A DNA stretch of 64,000 nt from Collybia mongolica (taxonomy: Eukaryota > Basidiomycota > Agaricomycetes > Agaricales > Clitocybaceae): contig JAAXNY010000015.1 of NCBI GenBank assembly GCA_013420905.1, positions 1 to 64,000 on the forward strand. Reading direction: 5' to 3'. Below are positions 1-11,427 of the stretch, piece after piece (positions within the stretch are counted from its first letter, which is position 1; each line of letters begins with the position of its first letter). Made by a program: the position numbers and the translations under genes. A model generated the notes under the pieces. It was not told where the DNA came from, did no database searches, and saw only the letters and a list, made by a program, of their open reading frames with translations.

Positions 1-1767
1 CGTCGCTATGGAGCAGGGTGGATTATCATGGCCGAGGAGCTCGCGCCCCGTATGGACCATCAGGGTCCGCTTGACCTTGACGACTTGATCGACTTTGTCG
101 ATCACTGCTCCATGCTCATCGTACGCCCATCTTTTACTTGTTAATTCCTTTTACTTATTTACTGGTCTCAGGATGCCATCACTGGCGTGGTCCGTGGCGC
201 GCGTTTCTCACTGCCATATCCGGCTATCCTCCTCCTGCGCGCGCTTCACCTTCAAGTGATGCGCATCCCAGTTGACGCGCGCGATGCTTCGTGGTCGTCC
301 TGGCGTACGGTCATATCGACTGACCTGGGCGCCAACTCCATTCTTCTGGTAAATAACTTGTTTACTTCTTTACTCTGCCTCCCTTTGTCAAGCTGACTAC
401 CTTTTCTTTTAGGGCCAGGCTCCCACAGTGGAGCAAGTCCTTGACCAGGTGGGGTCGCGCTTCGAGCGCGACAATGGTGATAGTATCTTTCGGGATACTT
501 TCCTCGTCCCGCCTCGCATGGTTGGCGCGCCGCGCCGTTACCATCAGTACCAGGACAATTGGTCCGCCGCGCCCTTGCCGGCGCGCTCCCCGGTCTTGGT
601 ACCCGCGGTTCGTTTATTACTGCTTTTTATTACTTTTCTTCGGTAGTTGACTTATTTTAATAGCCCCTCAAGCGGAAGCGTAATGCTGGGTCCAAGGGAA
701 AAGGCCGTGCGGTTCCCCAGGTATATCCTTTACTTTACGAGTTTCACATTATTGCTGACTTGATTTCACAATTCTAGTCCGACATGTCGCGCGCCCAGGG
801 GACTGGCAGTGCTTCCGCGCTGCGTCCCTCGGAAGCAGGCCCGGTATGTCTCTTTCTGAAGTCATTTACGTTCACTCATCTTTATCTCCTTAGTCCTCTG
901 GGCAGCCGCCGGTGAAGGTTGAAGTCCCTGAGCTTCAGCTCTTCGATGATGAGGTCGCACGCCAGTTGGCTCAAGAGGGGTTCGCGGAGTTGTTGCCTCC
1001 CGCGGCCCCTTCTCCTCGTCAGTCGCGTAAGACCACCCGCTCTAGGGATAGGGCTCAGGCGACACACCGTAAGCACGCGCTGGTTCCCAACCGGGAGCTG
1101 ACGCCGCTCCAGTCCCCTATTACCTCCCTGCTGGCTGACCTTGCGCCGCGGCGCTCTTCCGTATGTTTATTACTACTTTATTTCTTGTTACTGATCATTT
1201 TTACTAGGTGGGCTATCCTTGCACGATGTGCGCCACCCGCGGCGACATTGAGTGCACCTTCAACGGTTGGGGTAAACCGTGCATGGAATGCGCCACCGCC
1301 AAGAAGGGGAAGTGCAGCTTCAGCCTCACTCCCCAGAAGCGTGCTAGGCTCCGTGAGGATCTGGGGCCCATGCTTGGTGCGGGCATTTCTAGTAAGCCAT
1401 CTTCTTTCCGTCTTTTTGTTTACTACTGATTTTACTTATTCTACTAGCGGTTGCTGAAGCCTATGCTCAGCTCGGCGACGCGGACACCCTTGCCGCGGAG
1501 GTCATTCAGGCCGCTAACCGCGCGCTTGAAATGCGCGACTCCTTGTTGGCGCGCATAGTTGGCACCATTGGTAGGTTGTACGAGGAGGAAGGCCTGGAGG
1601 GCCTTCAAAACCTCTTGCTGACTACGCCAGCCACGGAGAGCGCCCTCCTCTTCTACGCGGACTTCCAGAATCTCCCTTGGCCGCCCTTGGAAGAAGAAGT
1701 AGAGGTTGATGACAGTTCTTCGTCGTCAAGATCTTCTGCGTCCGTGCCTGACAGCGAGGAGGAGTAG
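1..1767 (+). CDS. Antisense accessory gene 1 in element 1, Zn2Cys6-like cysteine cluster (5' partial)
   Basis: Function unknown. It is an eight-exon gene model (first exon cut by the window) running against the retroelement. Introns start GTACGC, GTAAAT, GTTCGT, GTATAT, GTATGT, GTATGT and GTAAGC, end in AG, are 47-65 nt long and T-rich; all but the last are phase 0. The joined frame is open throughout. Visible parts are a basic PLKRKR stretch (about 665-685) resembling a nuclear localisation signal, an acidic/Ser-rich tail ending DSEEE, and a cysteine cluster at 1,218-1,318 with spacing C-X2-C-X7-C-X8-C-X2-C-X7-C, close to the fungal Zn2Cys6 binuclear cluster (C-X2-C-X6-C-X5-12-C-X2-C-X6-8-C). 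This suggests a nuclear nucleic-acid-binding protein, by inference only. A host gene captured next to the element is the alternative. Confidence 0.7.
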
Positions 1768-2351
1768 CCGCGCCGCGCCCCCCCCCACCTACGTTTTTTT
1801 TTTTCTATATGTGTTTTCCCGGGCCCCTGGCCCTTTTATTACTGCTACCTAAGTTCCCCCGCCTTTCGTTGGGCTTCAATTCTTTAATTGAAGTCCAACA
1901 CATGTCTTATATACAGTCCCCTGGACTTTAAACAATACAATTGGTTTTGCCGTTGTTCTATTGTCTTCATAAGAAAGCTTCCGCCCTTGCCCCGGCTACT
2001 TAAGTTATAAATAGTACGGTTTAATTCCGGTGCAATTCTCTCGATCATTAAGACCGTGGCGCGATCATTTTTATAGACAATCTATTTCAATCCTTGTAAC
2101 CTTGGTAGGTTTTTCCAATTCGATTTTGCTTATACCCATCTCCCCCTCAACACTGATAACAACTGTCCCAGTTGTCATGCGAAAACTGCCGCGCTCCACA
2201 TGAATTTTTACGGAGCTCCTTTTTCAATTGGGCCCAGCATTTCAATTAGGCACGCGTCTCGGACCTGTTCAGTTGAAATGTATAGATTTTTCTGGAGGTA
2301 GAGCGCGCGCAACGAATGAGAGACTGGATAGCGCTTCTCTAGTCGTAGAGG
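1768..2351. other. Spacer between the two antisense genes
   Basis: No open frame of note. It contains the 3' flank of antisense gene 1 with a strong hairpin at 1,869-1,898, then AT-rich sequence with several CAATT motifs leading into the promoter of antisense gene 2. Confidence 0.6.
1869..1898 (+). terminator. 13-bp hairpin downstream of antisense gene 1
   Basis: TTGGGCTTCAATT and AATTGAAGTCCAA form a stem with one G/T wobble around a CTTT loop, about 100 bp past the stop codon. It could shape the 3' end of the mRNA. Its role is not established. Confidence 0.4.
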
Positions 2352-2359
2352 TATAAAAA
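2352..2359 (+). promoter_or_regulatory. TATA box of antisense gene 2
   Basis: TATAAAAA lies 99 bp upstream of the ATG at 2,458. It supports independent plus-strand transcription inside a minus-strand retroelement. Confidence 0.6.
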
Positions 2360-2457
2360 GGGCCTTGGCTGTGCTTTCTGTCCAAAGACATCGCCCGACT
2401 CTATTATACTCTCTTTACAACGTTCTGGTTCGAAGAATCAATTTCCTCTGCATCATT

Positions 2458-3835
2458 ATGACTAGCCCCCCCAACTATCAAGACATCGAGAACTTCAAGA
2501 TGGTCCAAGCTCAGTGGCACACCTTTCAAGCTCGTTTATCGATGGACACCCTTGTTGAACAAAGGGTCAGCGTCCGGAAGTTAGGCGAAGCTGCGGTACA
2601 CTTTTTACCAATTAACTTATATACGCCGTTATCGTAACAACTTTTACAATTTACAGCTACTCCTGACTGAGTCCAAAATGGTTTTGACGGAGCGGTCCTG
2701 GCAGAATGTTATCTTTGGCGTCCGTAAAGCATTCCAGGGACTACAACATGTATACCCCGAGTTACTTCAAGAACCCGTCTACCGCAACATTGTGACTCTT
2801 ACTGCCGCTATTCACCGTCACCGTGAAAAGGTCCGCACCGAGCACCTGTCTCAAACCGCGGTGCGTGCTTTTTACCTTATCTTGCACTGTACTGTTCTTA
2901 AACCATGGTTTTCTGGTACTAGGTCCCTGCTACTGGTGGTGATGCGGATAGTCCCGCTATTCCAGGCGAGGTCATTGCTGGCGGTGAATATGACGGTGAC
3001 ATTGAAATGTCTGGTACTGACTCGGTATGTTTCTTTTTAGCTACCGCGCTGTCAGTGCGCGACATACTCAATGGCGTCTCTTCTTTACTCAAGAATATGG
3101 TCATTGATTCCGGCGCTACGGCTAGCGCTACTGTCTCTGGACCAGTGACTAGTCGTCTCCTTAGTGAAGGACCAATCACCCGTAGTCGCAAGGAGAAGGA
3201 GAACATTAAGGTTCCCCGTGTCAAAAGGACTAAGGCTGAAAAGGCTGCCATCAAGGTACCCATTCTTGTTTTTGCTCTGTCTATTACTTTGTTTCTCATT
3301 CCTACAGGACGGTAAGCGTTCCGAGCTCAACCGCGGCAGTACTCTTCGTCCCAAAAAGCGTACGAGGCAGGACACCCCGGATGAAGATCCAAAGGCATCT
3401 GCTGAGGGTACGTTTTCTAATAATAGATGGTTCTAATTTTATACTGACTGTGTATCAGATACTCGTGTCTTTATTGACTTCCGTCCCTCCAAGGAGCACG
3501 ATGTAGTCTTAGCGCGGGCGCGCTTGATTGCTGACGCGGGCGATCCCTTGTCACACACCAAGCAAGCCCTCGGTAGGATGCTTTTAAACTACCGCGCTGA
3601 GTTGGAGGAGATCAGTCATACAGTGTCCTTCTTATTGAAGCGTCGTGACGCCACTATGGACGAGGTTACTCGCCTCAACGGTCTAATGAACGAGGCCGCT
3701 CTGGAGGGAGGCTCTGACGAGGCTGCCACTGCGAGCGCTACCGAAGTCCATGACCAGGATGACAATGATAAAGAGGAGGTAGCTCCGGCTGACGTGCCCT
3801 TGCCCGAGGTTGAAGACGACTTCATATCTGCTTGA
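2458..3835 (+). CDS. Antisense accessory gene 2 in element 1, six exons
   Basis: Unknown function. Exons are 2,458-2,595, 2,657-2,860, 2,923-3,024, 3,093-3,255, 3,308-3,407 and 3,459-3,835, joined by five GT-AG introns of 51-68 nt. The joined frame has no stop and gives about 360 aa. The N-terminal half is neutral and probably helical. The middle (exons 3-5) is Gly/Ser-rich then strongly basic with KKR and KEKEN stretches, possibly nuclear. The last exon is helical (LLNYRAELEEIS region) with an acidic tail ending in PLPEVEDDF. It resembles antisense gene 1 in intron style, basic centre, helical C-terminal part and acidic end, so the two may be paralogues or partners. It is convergent with pol, whose stop lies 147 bp away at 3,982. 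The start is chosen as the ATG behind a TATA box. No family is recognised. Confidence 0.72.
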
Positions 3836-3981
3836 GGGTAGTCCAATTAACTTCCTCCTTAGTTATGGTGTCCCTCCCCACGCTCCTTTGTATTACTGTC
3901 TTTACTCGGTTTAACACTGTCCTTACTACTTAGCTTCGTTGCTTACACTGTCTTTACTGCTTCTGTTTTCATACTGATTTA

Positions 3982-6900
3982 TCACTTATGCAACTTCCGG
4001 TGTGACATAGTAGTTTGTGGTAGCGCCGGCGCTATCCCCTCTTCAGTGTTTTCACTAGAGCTTGACTCTGAATCGGACTGATCCAATTGGACTCTGTCAA
4101 AGGTATAGTCACGCTCCTTATAAACTTGTCTATTAGCGGGATCTTTCGATTCCACTAAAGCATTTAATGTTTCGCTAGAGATGTCTATTAGATCTTGCAG
4201 ATTATCCGGCAGTTCAATTGTACTCCTAGCAAAATAGGGAATAACCCTAAACGCCCCCACTTTATGTTGCCACACCGATCCATCCATTTCACAAACAATA
4301 TAGGCTCCCCCGCGGTTTCGTCTCAGGACTATCATTGGTCCCAGGTACCGTGGCTTCAGCTTTTTATCGAGCGAACTTTCGACCTCGGTATTTCTAACTA
4401 GTACTAAACTTCCTGGTTTGAAATCATAGTCTCTGATGGTCGCGCTGTGATCCTTCTCATACTGTAATAGTCTCCTTCGTTTTTCTATATTGATACGTTT
4501 CCTCATATCGGCCACATGCTGGACGTGCTTAGCTAGAGCCTGCGCTCTAAACCCAATGAGTTCCTCTGTAGTCAATATTTTTCCTGGTAACTTTACTAAC
4601 CAAGTGGCTTCAATGATATCTAACGGTAAGGTTGGGTGCGCGCCCGTAATCATAAAATAGGGGGAGCAACCCGTCCCTTTCCGTATAGTAATCCTGTCAG
4701 CCCACATTACATGGTGGAAGAAGTAGTACCACTTCTTTACATCACCACCTGTAGCTTTGAAGACAGCTTGACGCACATCCCAATGTGCGCGCTCGGCGAT
4801 CCCATTTCCTTTGGAATTGTATGGTGATATACTTATTCCTGTAATACCATACTTGGATTCCAGCCACGCTTTGGCTGCGACAAAGGCAGGACCATTATCC
4901 GTTACAATTTCCGTTAGAGAACCCCATCTACAAATTACTTCTTCGAACAGCCACCTTCCCAAGGTCTTGCCATCCTCAGATTTGAGGGGCGCGCCTTCCA
5001 TCCATGAAGACAGCGCACATCTTCCTTGGACAATGTATTTATAGCCATTAGACGATGGGCTCATATACATGGTGTCCGCATGCAATACTTGGAATATAGA
5101 CGGCGTGTGGGTTATGACAGGAGGGATTCTCAACAAAGTTAAGAGCCTTGTCTGACAGATGTGACATGACTTCACATACCATGATACATCGCGTTCCATT
5201 TCTGGCCACCAAAATCTTTTATCTATTAAGGATTTTGTTGCATAGAAACCCCTATGTCCAACAGAATCGTGAGACGCCTTCATCATATATGTTCGGTGAT
5301 TTTTATCAACAACAAGCTGGTGCGCGCTATCGATATTTTTCCTATACATCCTGCCTTCTGGATCCAAAAAGAAATTAGACGCCTGCCTTGCAAACTTTAG
5401 GTAGGCGCGATCTGTCATTCCTTTTGGTCTCTTTTGTGGTCTTTTTAACCATTCTTTTATTAAAGGTAGGTTTTTATCCTGTTCCAGTGCCGTAGGTGTT
5501 CGTTTAGACTCATCATATACTTCCCTTACATTAGGGTCATATTTAAACTTTTCATCAGGTATGACAGTAGTATTTACAAGTTGCTTTAGATAAGCTTCTC
5601 TTTGAATACCGAACCGTCCTAAACCTAAGTGCTGTTTTACTTCTCCGATAAATGCTGCTTCACCAGCCCAGGCATTGTTTACTTCCACTTCAAAATCAGA
5701 GATTTCCTTTGCAAGTTGGAATAGATATCCGCCGCGCGTGTCGATCTCCTCTTTAAAGTCTGACAGTTCCAAAGGGTCATCCAATCCTTCCGTTGGGTTG
5801 ATAAACCTTAAAGGACCTGAGGGTTCGTCGTAACCCTCGTCTGGGTCCGGGTAGACAGGATCCCCTAGCCGCGCGTCGCGTCTTGACAGACCATCTGGGC
5901 CACAGCCTTTACCAGCTTTATGAACCAAAGTAAAGTGGAACATAAGTATCCTATCGATCCACCTATTTACCGTTGCATTAGGTCCTAAACTTGGGTTTGA
6001 TAACATCCCCTTAATGTACTTTGCATCCGTTTCCACTACCAAATTTCGTACTCCAATAAACCAATAATAACATGCCATTAGAACTCTCATTAATCCGAAT
6101 AGCTCTCGTTTGGGTTGTGAGAAGCGCGCTTTGCGCTCATTCAGAGTTATCGAGTCAAATCTAGCATAGTGCTTTCTTCCAGGTATATCAGGGTCTTCCT
6201 GGTAGATATAGTAGCCTACAGCTTTCCATGACGTATCTACTGACAGTACTACTGGCGTATTCCAGGTGTAATTAATTGGACGGAGCGCGGGGCTATTTTT
6301 AAGTGCGTCTAATAATAGCTGCTGCGCTTCTTCTTGCTCAGGCCCCCATATCCAAGGTTCACTACTCCTAGTTAACTTTTGAATTGGTTGACCTATACGG
6401 GCGAAGTCTTTAATGAAATTCCTGCATACACCAATAGTTCCCATGTAAGCGCGTACTTCACTGACATCTTTGCATGGTCCCCATCTTTCAACTACACCGA
6501 TTCTATCTGTAGTAGGTTTCCGTCCTTCATATGTACATCTATGTCCTACCACTAGAATTTCACTTGCGCATAACATAGACTTATATCCTGAAAATGTTCC
6601 TCCAGAATACTTCATTCTCTGTACGACGCGATTTACATTTTGCATATGTTCCCAGAAGAAGCGCCTAACACCTGGAGCACCAGGTAGCTCTTCTTCTGTT
6701 CCGTCCGGTAGTTCGTAACGCGTTGCTGGACCGCGCACGGGTACATCATCAATATAGGGTATTGTGACATGTGGTACCTCATCCTGTAGGATGTACGTGA
6801 CATCGTCATGAAATATTGGAACAGAATTCGTCCATCCCATAGGGAGTGTTACTAATCTCAGCGCGCCAAATGGTGTTTGGAACGTGGTTAGATCGCGCGA

Positions 6901-7827
6901 GGTTTCTGCTAAAGGCCTCTCATCGTATCCTACATATAGATCCATCATTCCGCCACAAGCGCGCCCTGCGAAGTGTTCTGCTAGTTCTTCGGTAGCGGGT
7001 GGTAGACCCGAGTGCGCTATTGTGACTGCATTCAGTGGTTCTAGACTATGTACAATTCTAAGCTTCTTTCCTGGGCCTTTCTTTAATACGGTAAACCATC
7101 TAGACCTGTATGATGAATTGGATCTCTCATAGACTCCTGCATCAATTTTTGTCTTGATGATTTTACAAACATCTTCATAGATTCCTGGTGGGATTCTAAT
7201 GTTCCTCTCTGTCCACGGCGTATGTGGGACTACTGGTATTTCGACGGGAGGAAAATATTCCTTCTTAAAACTACCGCGCTCACTATCATTCCAAGCAAAA
7301 CCATCATTATGTTTGCACATAAAGTCGTGGATTATATCCATCTCTTTAGGTTTTAAGAAGCTTTCTTCTTCGTGTACTCTTTGGAATTCCGCGCGCCTTT
7401 CCTCAGTGTACCTCCCAGTTGGTTTAAACGGAGGTGGGTTAGGCGTTAGAACTGGTAGGGCTGCTAAAGGGTCGCCCTTTATATCTCTGATAATTCTAAA
7501 TTTATCAGGCAGGTCCGCCAGTGTTGGTTTTGTTTTCAAATGTACTGGTTTATACTTCTTTCCTACTAGCTGATCCATGGTCTCAATATTACACTTTTCA
7601 CTTGTTGCCGTTCCAAGACCGCGCTCCTTTGTGCCAATTTGCCACTGCTTTAATTTACTTAAAGCTTTATTGATCATGGGCTGTTCTTGAGCGTATGTCA
7701 GCGGTCTAGTGGGTGTGCTTGCTGGGTCCCTACTGTTCTGCTCGTAGTTTATTACTGGTCCATCGCGCTCATCTACGGAAGCCAAGTACGTGGCTAGTAA
7801 TTCGCGTTCAGGTACTGTACTATTCAT
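3982..7827 (-). CDS. pol: Element 1 pol: reverse transcriptase, RNase H, integrase
   Basis: Makes cDNA from the element RNA and integrates it. The order is N-terminal linker, RT with the YIDD active-site box ([10 protein letters not shown]), RNase H (starting near VLSVDTSW, ending near the [15 protein letters not shown] segment), an HHCC integrase zinc finger (HDSVGHRG ... CHIC), and the D,D-E integrase core (HADTMY, TDNGPAF, ERAHW), then a basic C-terminal domain. The length of about 1,280 aa is normal for gypsy pol. The ATG at 7,827 is the first Met, but the frame is open upstream to about 8,000, overlapping the end of the protease frame, so pol is probably expressed by frameshifting or by an unseen splice. 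No chromodomain was recognised at the C-terminus, unlike gypsy2 and gypsy3. Confidence 0.9.
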   Translation of the reverse strand: MNSTVPERELLATYLASVDERDGPVINYEQNSRDPASTPTRPLTYAQEQPMINKALSKLKQWQIGTKERGLGTATSEKCNIETMDQLVGKKYKPVHLKTKPTLADLPDKFRIIRDIKGDPLAALPVLTPNPPPFKPTGRYTEERRAEFQRVHEEESFLKPKEMDIIHDFMCKHNDGFAWNDSERGSFKKEYFPPVEIPVVPHTPWTERNIRIPPGIYEDVCKIIKTKIDAGVYERSNSSYRSRWFTVLKKGPGKKLRIVHSLEPLNAVTIAHSGLPPATEELAEHFAGRACGGMMDLYVGYDERPLAETSRDLTTFQTPFGALRLVTLPMGWTNSVPIFHDDVTYILQDEVPHVTIPYIDDVPVRGPATRYELPDGTEEELPGAPGVRRFFWEHMQNVNRVVQRMKYSGGTFSGYKSMLCASEILVVGHRCTYEGRKPTTDRIGVVERWGPCKDVSEVRAYMGTIGVCRNFIKDFARIGQPIQKLTRSSEPWIWGPEQEEAQQLLLDALKNSPALRPINYTWNTPVVLSVDTSWKAVGYYIYQEDPDIPGRKHYARFDSITLNERKARFSQPKRELFGLMRVLMACYYWFIGVRNLVVETDAKYIKGMLSNPSLGPNATVNRWIDRILMFHFTLVHKAGKGCGPDGLSRRDARLGDPVYPDPDEGYDEPSGPLRFINPTEGLDDPLELSDFKEEIDTRGGYLFQLAKEISDFEVEVNNAWAGEAAFIGEVKQHLGLGRFGIQREAYLKQLVNTTVIPDEKFKYDPNVREVYDESKRTPTALEQDKNLPLIKEWLKRPQKRPKGMTDRAYLKFARQASNFFLDPEGRMYRKNIDSAHQLVVDKNHRTYMMKASHDSVGHRGFYATKSLIDKRFWWPEMERDVSWYVKSCHICQTRLLTLLRIPPVITHTPSIFQVLHADTMYMSPSSNGYKYIVQGRCALSSWMEGAPLKSEDGKTLGRWLFEEVICRWGSLTEIVTDNGPAFVAAKAWLESKYGITGISISPYNSKGNGIAERAHWDVRQAVFKATGGDVKKWYYFFHHVMWADRITIRKGTGCSPYFMITGAHPTLPLDIIEATWLVKLPGKILTTEELIGFRAQALAKHVQHVADMRKRINIEKRRRLLQYEKDHSATIRDYDFKPGSLVLVRNTEVESSLDKKLKPRYLGPMIVLRRNRGGAYIVCEMDGSVWQHKVGAFRVIPYFARSTIELPDNLQDLIDISSETLNALVESKDPANRQVYKERDYTFDRVQLDQSDSESSSSENTEEGIAPALPQTTMSHRKLHK

Positions 7828-7976
7828 GTTTACATCACTTCTAGACAAAAAGACATCTCTAAGTTCTTTGTGACCAAAATTCCGCTTATCAGTAGGGTGT
7901 CTATAACCCGTTATAATAAAGTTCCCGTCCTCATCTTCAGCAATTTCTACGGCTAGCTCTCCTTGATCACTTTGGA

Positions 7977-9182
7977 TTAATTCATCGAAGGCCGAAAATC
8001 CTGTTCTGGTTGTCTTTTCAACAGCTTAGGCGGTGATCCCTTTGCATGGGTAGGAATAGTACACCTTCGTCCCGTGTTAGGGTCCGTGATAGTGACTACT
8101 TGTCCCCCGTCCCGAGCATTTTTGATCTGACTTTCCGTGAGCGTATCAAACGGTCTCCCGAGCAATACTTTGTATGCGGGTGAATTTATAATATGTACTT
8201 GGAGGTAGATGGCCATGTCATTAAACAAGAAAGGGACATTGCTCGCTAATCCCGCTGTTTTCTCCACTTGTTTATTAGCACTCTGCATGTGTATGACAAC
8301 GTCCGGATCCCATGAAATATCCAAGTCTAAAGCCGTTTGTTTAGCCATTGATACTATTTGGGATCCCCCATCTAATAAAGATTCCTCCGTTCCTACCCCA
8401 TTTATTACTGGATATACTGCGCGCAAAGAGGCCGATTCTTTTGCTACATACAACTGTTTGGGCTCTTCCCCGGCTGGTAAAGATTCTAAATACTGTAGGA
8501 CTGGGTCCCCACATATTATAGATCCCTTAGGTATTCCGCCGCGGTCATACTCTGAGATGAAGAAAGACTGGAATGGGATTGACTCTACTGGTAGCGCGTC
8601 ATGCCGTAAGTAGTTATCATCAAGTTCCCAGTCCCCTCCAAAGGGTAAGACGTCTTCCTCATCTATTCCGTTTATTTGCAAGTTAGCGTCCCTTTGGGTA
8701 AGGGACTTACGTCTGGCAGTTACAATATTCTTTATTCCATCTCTAATGGTTTTTGACGAGCCCATTAACTCTCCCGTGGTCAATGTGATAGGGTTGTCTA
8801 ACACTTTAGCAATTATATCGCCACCTTTTAATTTTACTTCTATCGGGGACTTAGTTTCATAAGTCGGACCGCGCTTAGTGTTAAAATTAGGTAGCGGATC
8901 AACTGGTTCAGGGTTGCATTCCGTTCTCCGGGGTATGTAGGGTACCACGGGCACATCGATGTAGGGTAATTCTTTTCGTACTGGAGACTTTACTGATGGT
9001 TCAGCAAATTTTACTTTCCTTTTACTAGGAGACGGCGCTACCAGCTCCTCTCCGCTACTATCCTGACTACTCTCTGAATCGTTACTTTCTTGACGACTAT
9101 TTCTATTTTTACTTCGGTCCTCTGGCTGTCTCTTGGAACGCGACCTAGTCGTAGGTCTAGCGTGTTCCTTAGCCTCCTTCAT
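7977..9182 (-). CDS. Element 1 aspartic protease ORF
   Basis: A 401-residue frame directly after Gag; its ATG lies five bases past the Gag TAG stop, so reinitiation or frameshifting is needed. The N-terminal third is charged and Ser-rich. The C-terminal half has the retropepsin-like core: [11 protein letters not shown] as the active-site loop (D-G-G-S rather than the usual D-S/T-G) and VLLGRPF as the second hydrophobic-G motif. It would process the Gag and Pol proteins. The D-G-G-S loop is the one departure from the family consensus. Confidence 0.8.
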   Translation of the reverse strand: MKEAKEHARPTTRSRSKRQPEDRSKNRNSRQESNDSESSQDSSGEELVAPSPSKRKVKFAEPSVKSPVRKELPYIDVPVVPYIPRRTECNPEPVDPLPNFNTKRGPTYETKSPIEVKLKGGDIIAKVLDNPITLTTGELMGSSKTIRDGIKNIVTARRKSLTQRDANLQINGIDEEDVLPFGGDWELDDNYLRHDALPVESIPFQSFFISEYDRGGIPKGSIICGDPVLQYLESLPAGEEPKQLYVAKESASLRAVYPVINGVGTEESLLDGGSQIVSMAKQTALDLDISWDPDVVIHMQSANKQVEKTAGLASNVPFLFNDMAIYLQVHIINSPAYKVLLGRPFDTLTESQIKNARDGGQVVTITDPNTGRRCTIPTHAKGSPPKLLKRQPEQDFRPSMN

Positions 9183-9187
9183 CGGAC

Positions 9188-10699
9188 CTAATTGAAACCC
9201 GACTCTTTAACCTTGTTTTGGTTATTGAGTTCTGCTACCTGCCCTAATAAAGTACTCATTTGTGCTTGTAAGGCTACTATGTCAGGGTTCGGCGCGCTCT
9301 TTGCCGTAGGATTATAGTTATTATTTATATATTCCTGTTTCTGCATCTGAGGCGCTACTGGCAGCGCGGTTTGCGCGCTCTGTTGTCCTAACATTTGTTG
9401 CGCTTGAAATTGTGCCATTTGTGCCATTATGGCTTTCAAGGTTCCAATGTCGTTACTATTGTCTACTGCATTATGTGACTGCATAACGGACAATACTCCT
9501 GGAGCGGGTCCTTCTGTGACATCTCCGTAATAAAGGGCCGCTACCTTCTTTGAATGGAAGTGTTCCACTTTATCTTTCAATGATACCGTTTCTGGTTCTC
9601 TTGGAATATATGATCCGTCTGGTAAGCATACTCCTCCATTTGCGTTGGTTTTTATTTTCCCTTCCTCAAAATGTTTCTGTTTCTCGGGACAGGCCATTAT
9701 GAAGTGTCCGGGTGTAAAACAGTAGTGACATTTATACGCATTTGGTCTTTGCGGTTGTCCTTCTTTAGGCTTTCCGTACTGATTCTGATACTGATGCTGC
9801 TGGGGTGCGCTATTCGTGGCATGGTTCTGAACAGTTGCTTGTTGAAGCGCTTTCATTACATCCTCGAATCCACTCCTCGTATTCTTCTCATTTACTTGGA
9901 GACGGTCTAACAAATTAACTATTTGTTGTTTTATTTCATCCATCTCTACTTTGATTTTGGGCGCTGCAGTTGCTGTTACGGACGTTATAAACGATCTATT
10001 TGTGTCTGGAATATTCATGTTGGCTACACCTTCAGAAATGCTGATTGCAGTTGCTATAACTTCCTCCAGATCGTACTGATCCCCTTTTCGTCGCGCGAGC
10101 GCGGCGGCTTCGGCAATAGTATTAGGATCTGCTCGGTTGTTTGTAGCAATGGCTTGTCCTGCCTGTGTAGCATTAGACTGATTATTCCCTAGCAGGGTTA
10201 GCCTTCCTTGTACTTGGGATCTGAAGACTTCGTCTAGACACCCCAAGAACTTGGTAACTAATTCTCGGTTAGAGATAATAGGTGGCCTAACTCCCAAGAG
10301 TTTAATAGATTCTGCTTTGAATTCACGCTTCAGCTTTTTCAGCGCGGCCTCATCGGTTACTCCAATACGTGGGTTGGCGCGACACACTGCTTCTAACTTG
10401 GCCACTGATCCTTCTACTTGATCGAGTGCTTCCGGATAACTAGAGATCAACTCTGTCTTGAAATCCGTCCAAGTGCCTGTCTTATAGTGGTCTAATGCCC
10501 TCCACTCATTCTCTGATTGTAGGTCTGCGTATTTTCCTAACATTAACTTCTTTTCTTCATCATTTGTAATGTTACACTCCTTCCATAGGACCTCCATTCG
10601 CTCCAGAAACCGGATTAAACCCGTGGGCTCTTTTCCTTTGAATACTGGTGCATCACGGACGCCTGGTTGGGGCATATATTTACGAGGGGGTTCAGTCAT
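9188..10699 (-). CDS. gag: Element 1 Gag with zinc knuckle
   Basis: Capsid/nucleocapsid precursor of 503 aa. The N-terminal half is a capsid-like helical region (KGKEPTGLIRFLERMEVLW, then a W-rich segment). A single CCHC knuckle follows, CHYCFTPGHFIMACP (C-X2-C-X4-H-X4-C), which would bind the genomic RNA. The Gln/Asn-rich tail is low-complexity. The first ATG is at 10,699, but the frame stays open a further ~350 bases upstream with Pro/Arg/Ser-rich codons and no Met, so a longer Gag from a non-AUG start or a spliced leader is possible. Confidence 0.85.
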   Translation of the reverse strand: MTEPPRKYMPQPGVRDAPVFKGKEPTGLIRFLERMEVLWKECNITNDEEKKLMLGKYADLQSENEWRALDHYKTGTWTDFKTELISSYPEALDQVEGSVAKLEAVCRANPRIGVTDEAALKKLKREFKAESIKLLGVRPPIISNRELVTKFLGCLDEVFRSQVQGRLTLLGNNQSNATQAGQAIATNNRADPNTIAEAAALARRKGDQYDLEEVIATAISISEGVANMNIPDTNRSFITSVTATAAPKIKVEMDEIKQQIVNLLDRLQVNEKNTRSGFEDVMKALQQATVQNHATNSAPQQHQYQNQYGKPKEGQPQRPNAYKCHYCFTPGHFIMACPEKQKHFEEGKIKTNANGGVCLPDGSYIPREPETVSLKDKVEHFHSKKVAALYYGDVTEGPAPGVLSVMQSHNAVDNSNDIGTLKAIMAQMAQFQAQQMLGQQSAQTALPVAPQMQKQEYINNNYNPTAKSAPNPDIVALQAQMSTLLGQVAELNNQNKVKESGFN

Positions 10700-11047
10700 G
10701 ATTACTGAACGGTTCTGAGTAGCTAACGAGTTCGGGTTTACTACTGGGTTTACTACGGACGATCCTCCGCGCGCTACTGGTTTACTAGTAGTCGATATGT
10801 TTCCTAAGGGCTCTGGAGTTCTAAATACTTGCCTTGGTCCTGAAGATCCAAAGGCTGGTTGTGAAGATCCTCGTGTGCGCGCTCGCCTAGGAGGTGGTAA
10901 CGACTCTGTTACTCCAGCGTTTTGCGAATTTTTAGTCTGCCGCGTCTTTGTAGCTACTTGTCTTGCAAGTGGCTGATTAGTTAGTCTGTTTGACGAGCTG
11001 GCTTGTGGGCGTGGCTCTTGAGACAGATTGACTAAACTTTCTCCGCT
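10700..11047 (-). other. Open, ATG-less extension in frame with element 1 Gag
   Basis: On the minus strand about 115 codons are open in the Gag frame, starting after a TAG near 11,047. They encode a Ser/Pro/Arg/Asn-rich stretch without Met. It may be translated leader or simply unselected open sequence. Confidence 0.45.
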
Positions 11048-11135
11048 CTACTTCAATTTGTAGACGACGTTACTCGTCTTGGTATAATATTTTTCAAAGA
11101 AAGATGCTCTCTTTAGACTATTCAAAAACTCTGAA

Positions 11136-11153
11136 CCCTCGCGGTGGGCTCCA
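11136..11153 (-). promoter_or_regulatory. Primer-binding site of element 1
   Basis: Two bases inside the LTR end the minus strand reads TGGAGCCCACCGCGAGGG. It begins TGG, complementary to a tRNA CCA end. The plus strand looks like the 3' end of a tRNA (T-arm-like GAACCC, then an acceptor strand and CCA). This points to tRNA priming; I do not name the tRNA. Confidence 0.65.
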
Positions 11154-11427
11154 GATGAAAGGGGGCTCCTGGGCTATGAGTGCGCTGATGCTATGAGATG
11201 TAATCCCTTACACACACACACACCAAACCTAACAATCAACACACTAACAGTAGGAATCGCCTGTTTTTGAGTTCGGGTTCAAGTGCTTAGAAACACTAAG
11301 CTTTGAATAGTACTAGCCAAAGCCCTTTCCAATGATCTCTCGACGGGTTCGATTTAGACAAAAGCTTCAACACAGGTTCAAAAACCTGCTAGGTATATTT
11401 ATAATATCTCTCGATCCAATAGACTGA

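Noticed and set aside
11210..11224. CA/TG dinucleotide runs in the element 1 LTR (also 21,956-21,971)
   Set aside because: Simple microsatellite variation near the LTR end; no sign of function.
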